From: DASXPG01 sp044449445
GTDB taxonomy: Bacteria > Gemmatimonadota > Gemmatimonadetes > Gemmatimonadales > JACORV01
NCBI GenBank assembly: GCA_044449445.1
Contig: JBIOIA010000146.1
Span: 1 to 5,890, forward strand
Direction of reading: 5' to 3'
Length of the DNA stretch: 5,890 nt
The stretch's first letter is position 1. Every line of letters starts with the position of its first letter. This document shows, piece after piece, positions 5,075 through 5,890 of this stretch. The notes under the pieces were generated by a model. The model was not told the origin of the DNA, made no database searches, and saw only the letters and a program-made list of their open reading frames with translations. Both the position numbers and the translations under genes were made by a program.

Positions 5075-5890
5075 TCACGCCTTGACCACCTCGATCGGTT
5101 CGCTCGACCAGCCCCGTTTCGGATCGGCGGCCACGCGGGCGCGGGCCACGCTCGCATCGTGCTCGAAGATGAGCCACCAGCCCTCGTCGGCCGCCTGCTT
5201 CAGGACCCGCTTCTTGGTGGCCAGCGTGACCAGCGGCTCCACGTCGTAGCCCATGATCCACGGCGCCGGCAGGTGGGCCGAGGTCGGGCACATGTCGCCC
5301 AGGAACAGCGCGTGCTCACCGCCAGATCCGATCAGGATGGACTGATGCCACGGCACGTGGCCGGGCGTCGGCATCGCGCGGATTCCCGGCAGCACGTCCA
5401 GCTCGCCCTCGATCAGGAGCAGCCGGCCCGCGTCCACGACGGGCTGGAAGTTGGGCGGCAGATAGCTGGCGCGGATGCGCTCGTTGGGAGTGGCCGCGAA
5501 GGCCAGCTCGCCCCGCTGCACGACGTAGGTGGCGTTCGGGAAACTGAGCCCGATGCTCCCGTCGGGACGTTTCGTGGTGTTGCCGCCGGCGTGATCGAAA
5601 TGCAGGTGCGTGTTGATGACCCACTTCACGTCGTCCGGCGCGTGGCCGCTCTCGCGGATCGCGTCCTCGAGCGCGGTCGGATTGCCGCCATTCTCGATCC
5701 CGTAGATGTCGAGGAACTTCGCGTCGTCCTTGTTCCCCGCCCCGGTGTCGATGAGCGCGAGCCCGTCCCCGTGCTCGACGAGGACGCAGCGCATCTGGAG
5801 CGCAATGCGGTTCCTCGCGTCGGGCGGGATGCGCTTCTCCCACAGCGGCTTCGGCACGACGCCGAACATGGCGCCGCCGTCGAGGCGCTG
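5075..5890 (-). CDS. MBL-fold metallo-hydrolase, 5' end outside the window
   Basis: This is a cytoplasmic-type metallo-beta-lactamase-fold hydrolase with 271 codons visible. Counting from the internal Met at 5869, the metal-binding motifs are HLHFDH (H88, H90, D92, H93), PTPGH (H171), LFLGD (D192) and FEHD (H237), with the fold's LIDTG at 40-43. All ligands for a two-metal centre are present, so it is probably active. Its layout resembles lactonase and organophosphate-hydrolase-like MBL proteins, but the substrate cannot be read from sequence. The ATG at 5869 is probably not the start. The frame remains open to the window edge and reads QRLDGGA before MFGVVPK; LDGGAMFGVVPK is a conserved stretch in this group, so the true start lies beyond 5890. 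It sits where many bacteria have thrS and is probably transcribed separately from infC. Confidence 0.9.
   Translation of the reverse strand, partial: QRLDGGAMFGVVPKPLWEKRIPPDARNRIALQMRCVLVEHGDGLALIDTGAGNKDDAKFLDIYGIENGGNPTALEDAIRESGHAPDDVKWVINTHLHFDHAGGNTTKRPDGSIGLSFPNATYVVQRGELAFAATPNERIRASYLPPNFQPVVDAGRLLLIEGELDVLPGIRAMPTPGHVPWHQSILIGSGGEHALFLGDMCPTSAHLPAPWIMGYDVEPLVTLATKKRVLKQAADEGWWLIFEHDASVARARVAADPKRGWSSEPIEVVKA

Overview
The window is a stretch of bacterial chromosome with strongly GC-rich codon use. Every convincing gene lies on the minus strand, so read right to left it is: a metallo-beta-lactamase-fold (MBL) hydrolase (5' end outside the window), a promoter plus structured leader, infC, rpmI, rplT, pheS, pheT, a small coiled-coil gene, and the first 19 codons of a zapA-like gene. 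infC-rpmI-rplT-pheS-pheT is the widespread operon for translation factor IF3, ribosomal proteins L35 and L20, and both subunits of phenylalanyl-tRNA synthetase. A pheT to zapA junction is also common in proteobacteria and deep-branching Gram-negative phyla. High GC, a zinc-knuckle-type PheS, and an MBL gene where thrS often sits would fit a Rokubacteria/Methylomirabilota-like or deltaproteobacteria-like genome. That placement is a low-confidence inference.

Right end (5075-5890): the MBL gene has all the metal-ligand motifs, and its frame stays open to the window edge, so it is 5'-truncated. Its stop is followed within 7 nt by a perfect -35 box (TTGACA) and, 17 nt later, a weaker -10 box. Next comes a leader of about 170 nt with no AUG. 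It contains several GC-rich hairpins and ends in an intrinsic terminator (stem, then TTTTGTTTT) whose T-run stops 11 nt before the infC Shine-Dalgarno. The leader carries two copies of AGGAGCC, one in the first hairpin and one in the terminator's 3' arm, and a single GGCTCCT that can pair with either. This looks like a transcription attenuator, and it is the most interesting part of the window.

Middle (2704-4861): infC almost certainly starts at an AUU at 4861, not at the in-frame ATG at 4822. The AUU has an ideal Shine-Dalgarno and gives the normal IF3 length. AUU initiation is the classic basis of IF3 autoregulation. That Shine-Dalgarno also lies in a perfect 5-bp hairpin directly touching the AUU. 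rpmI (GTG start) and rplT follow with short gaps, then pheS (GTG start) 3 nt after rplT.

Left end (1-2707): pheS/pheT and coiled-coil/zapA each overlap by 4 nt (ATGA), and pheT/coiled-coil overlap by 26 nt. All four genes are therefore probably translationally coupled. The operon would tie ribosome assembly, initiation and Phe-tRNA charging to two candidate Z-ring-associated proteins. There are no RNA genes, mobile elements, CRISPR arrays or phage genes. The only gene-free stretch is the 213-nt leader region.
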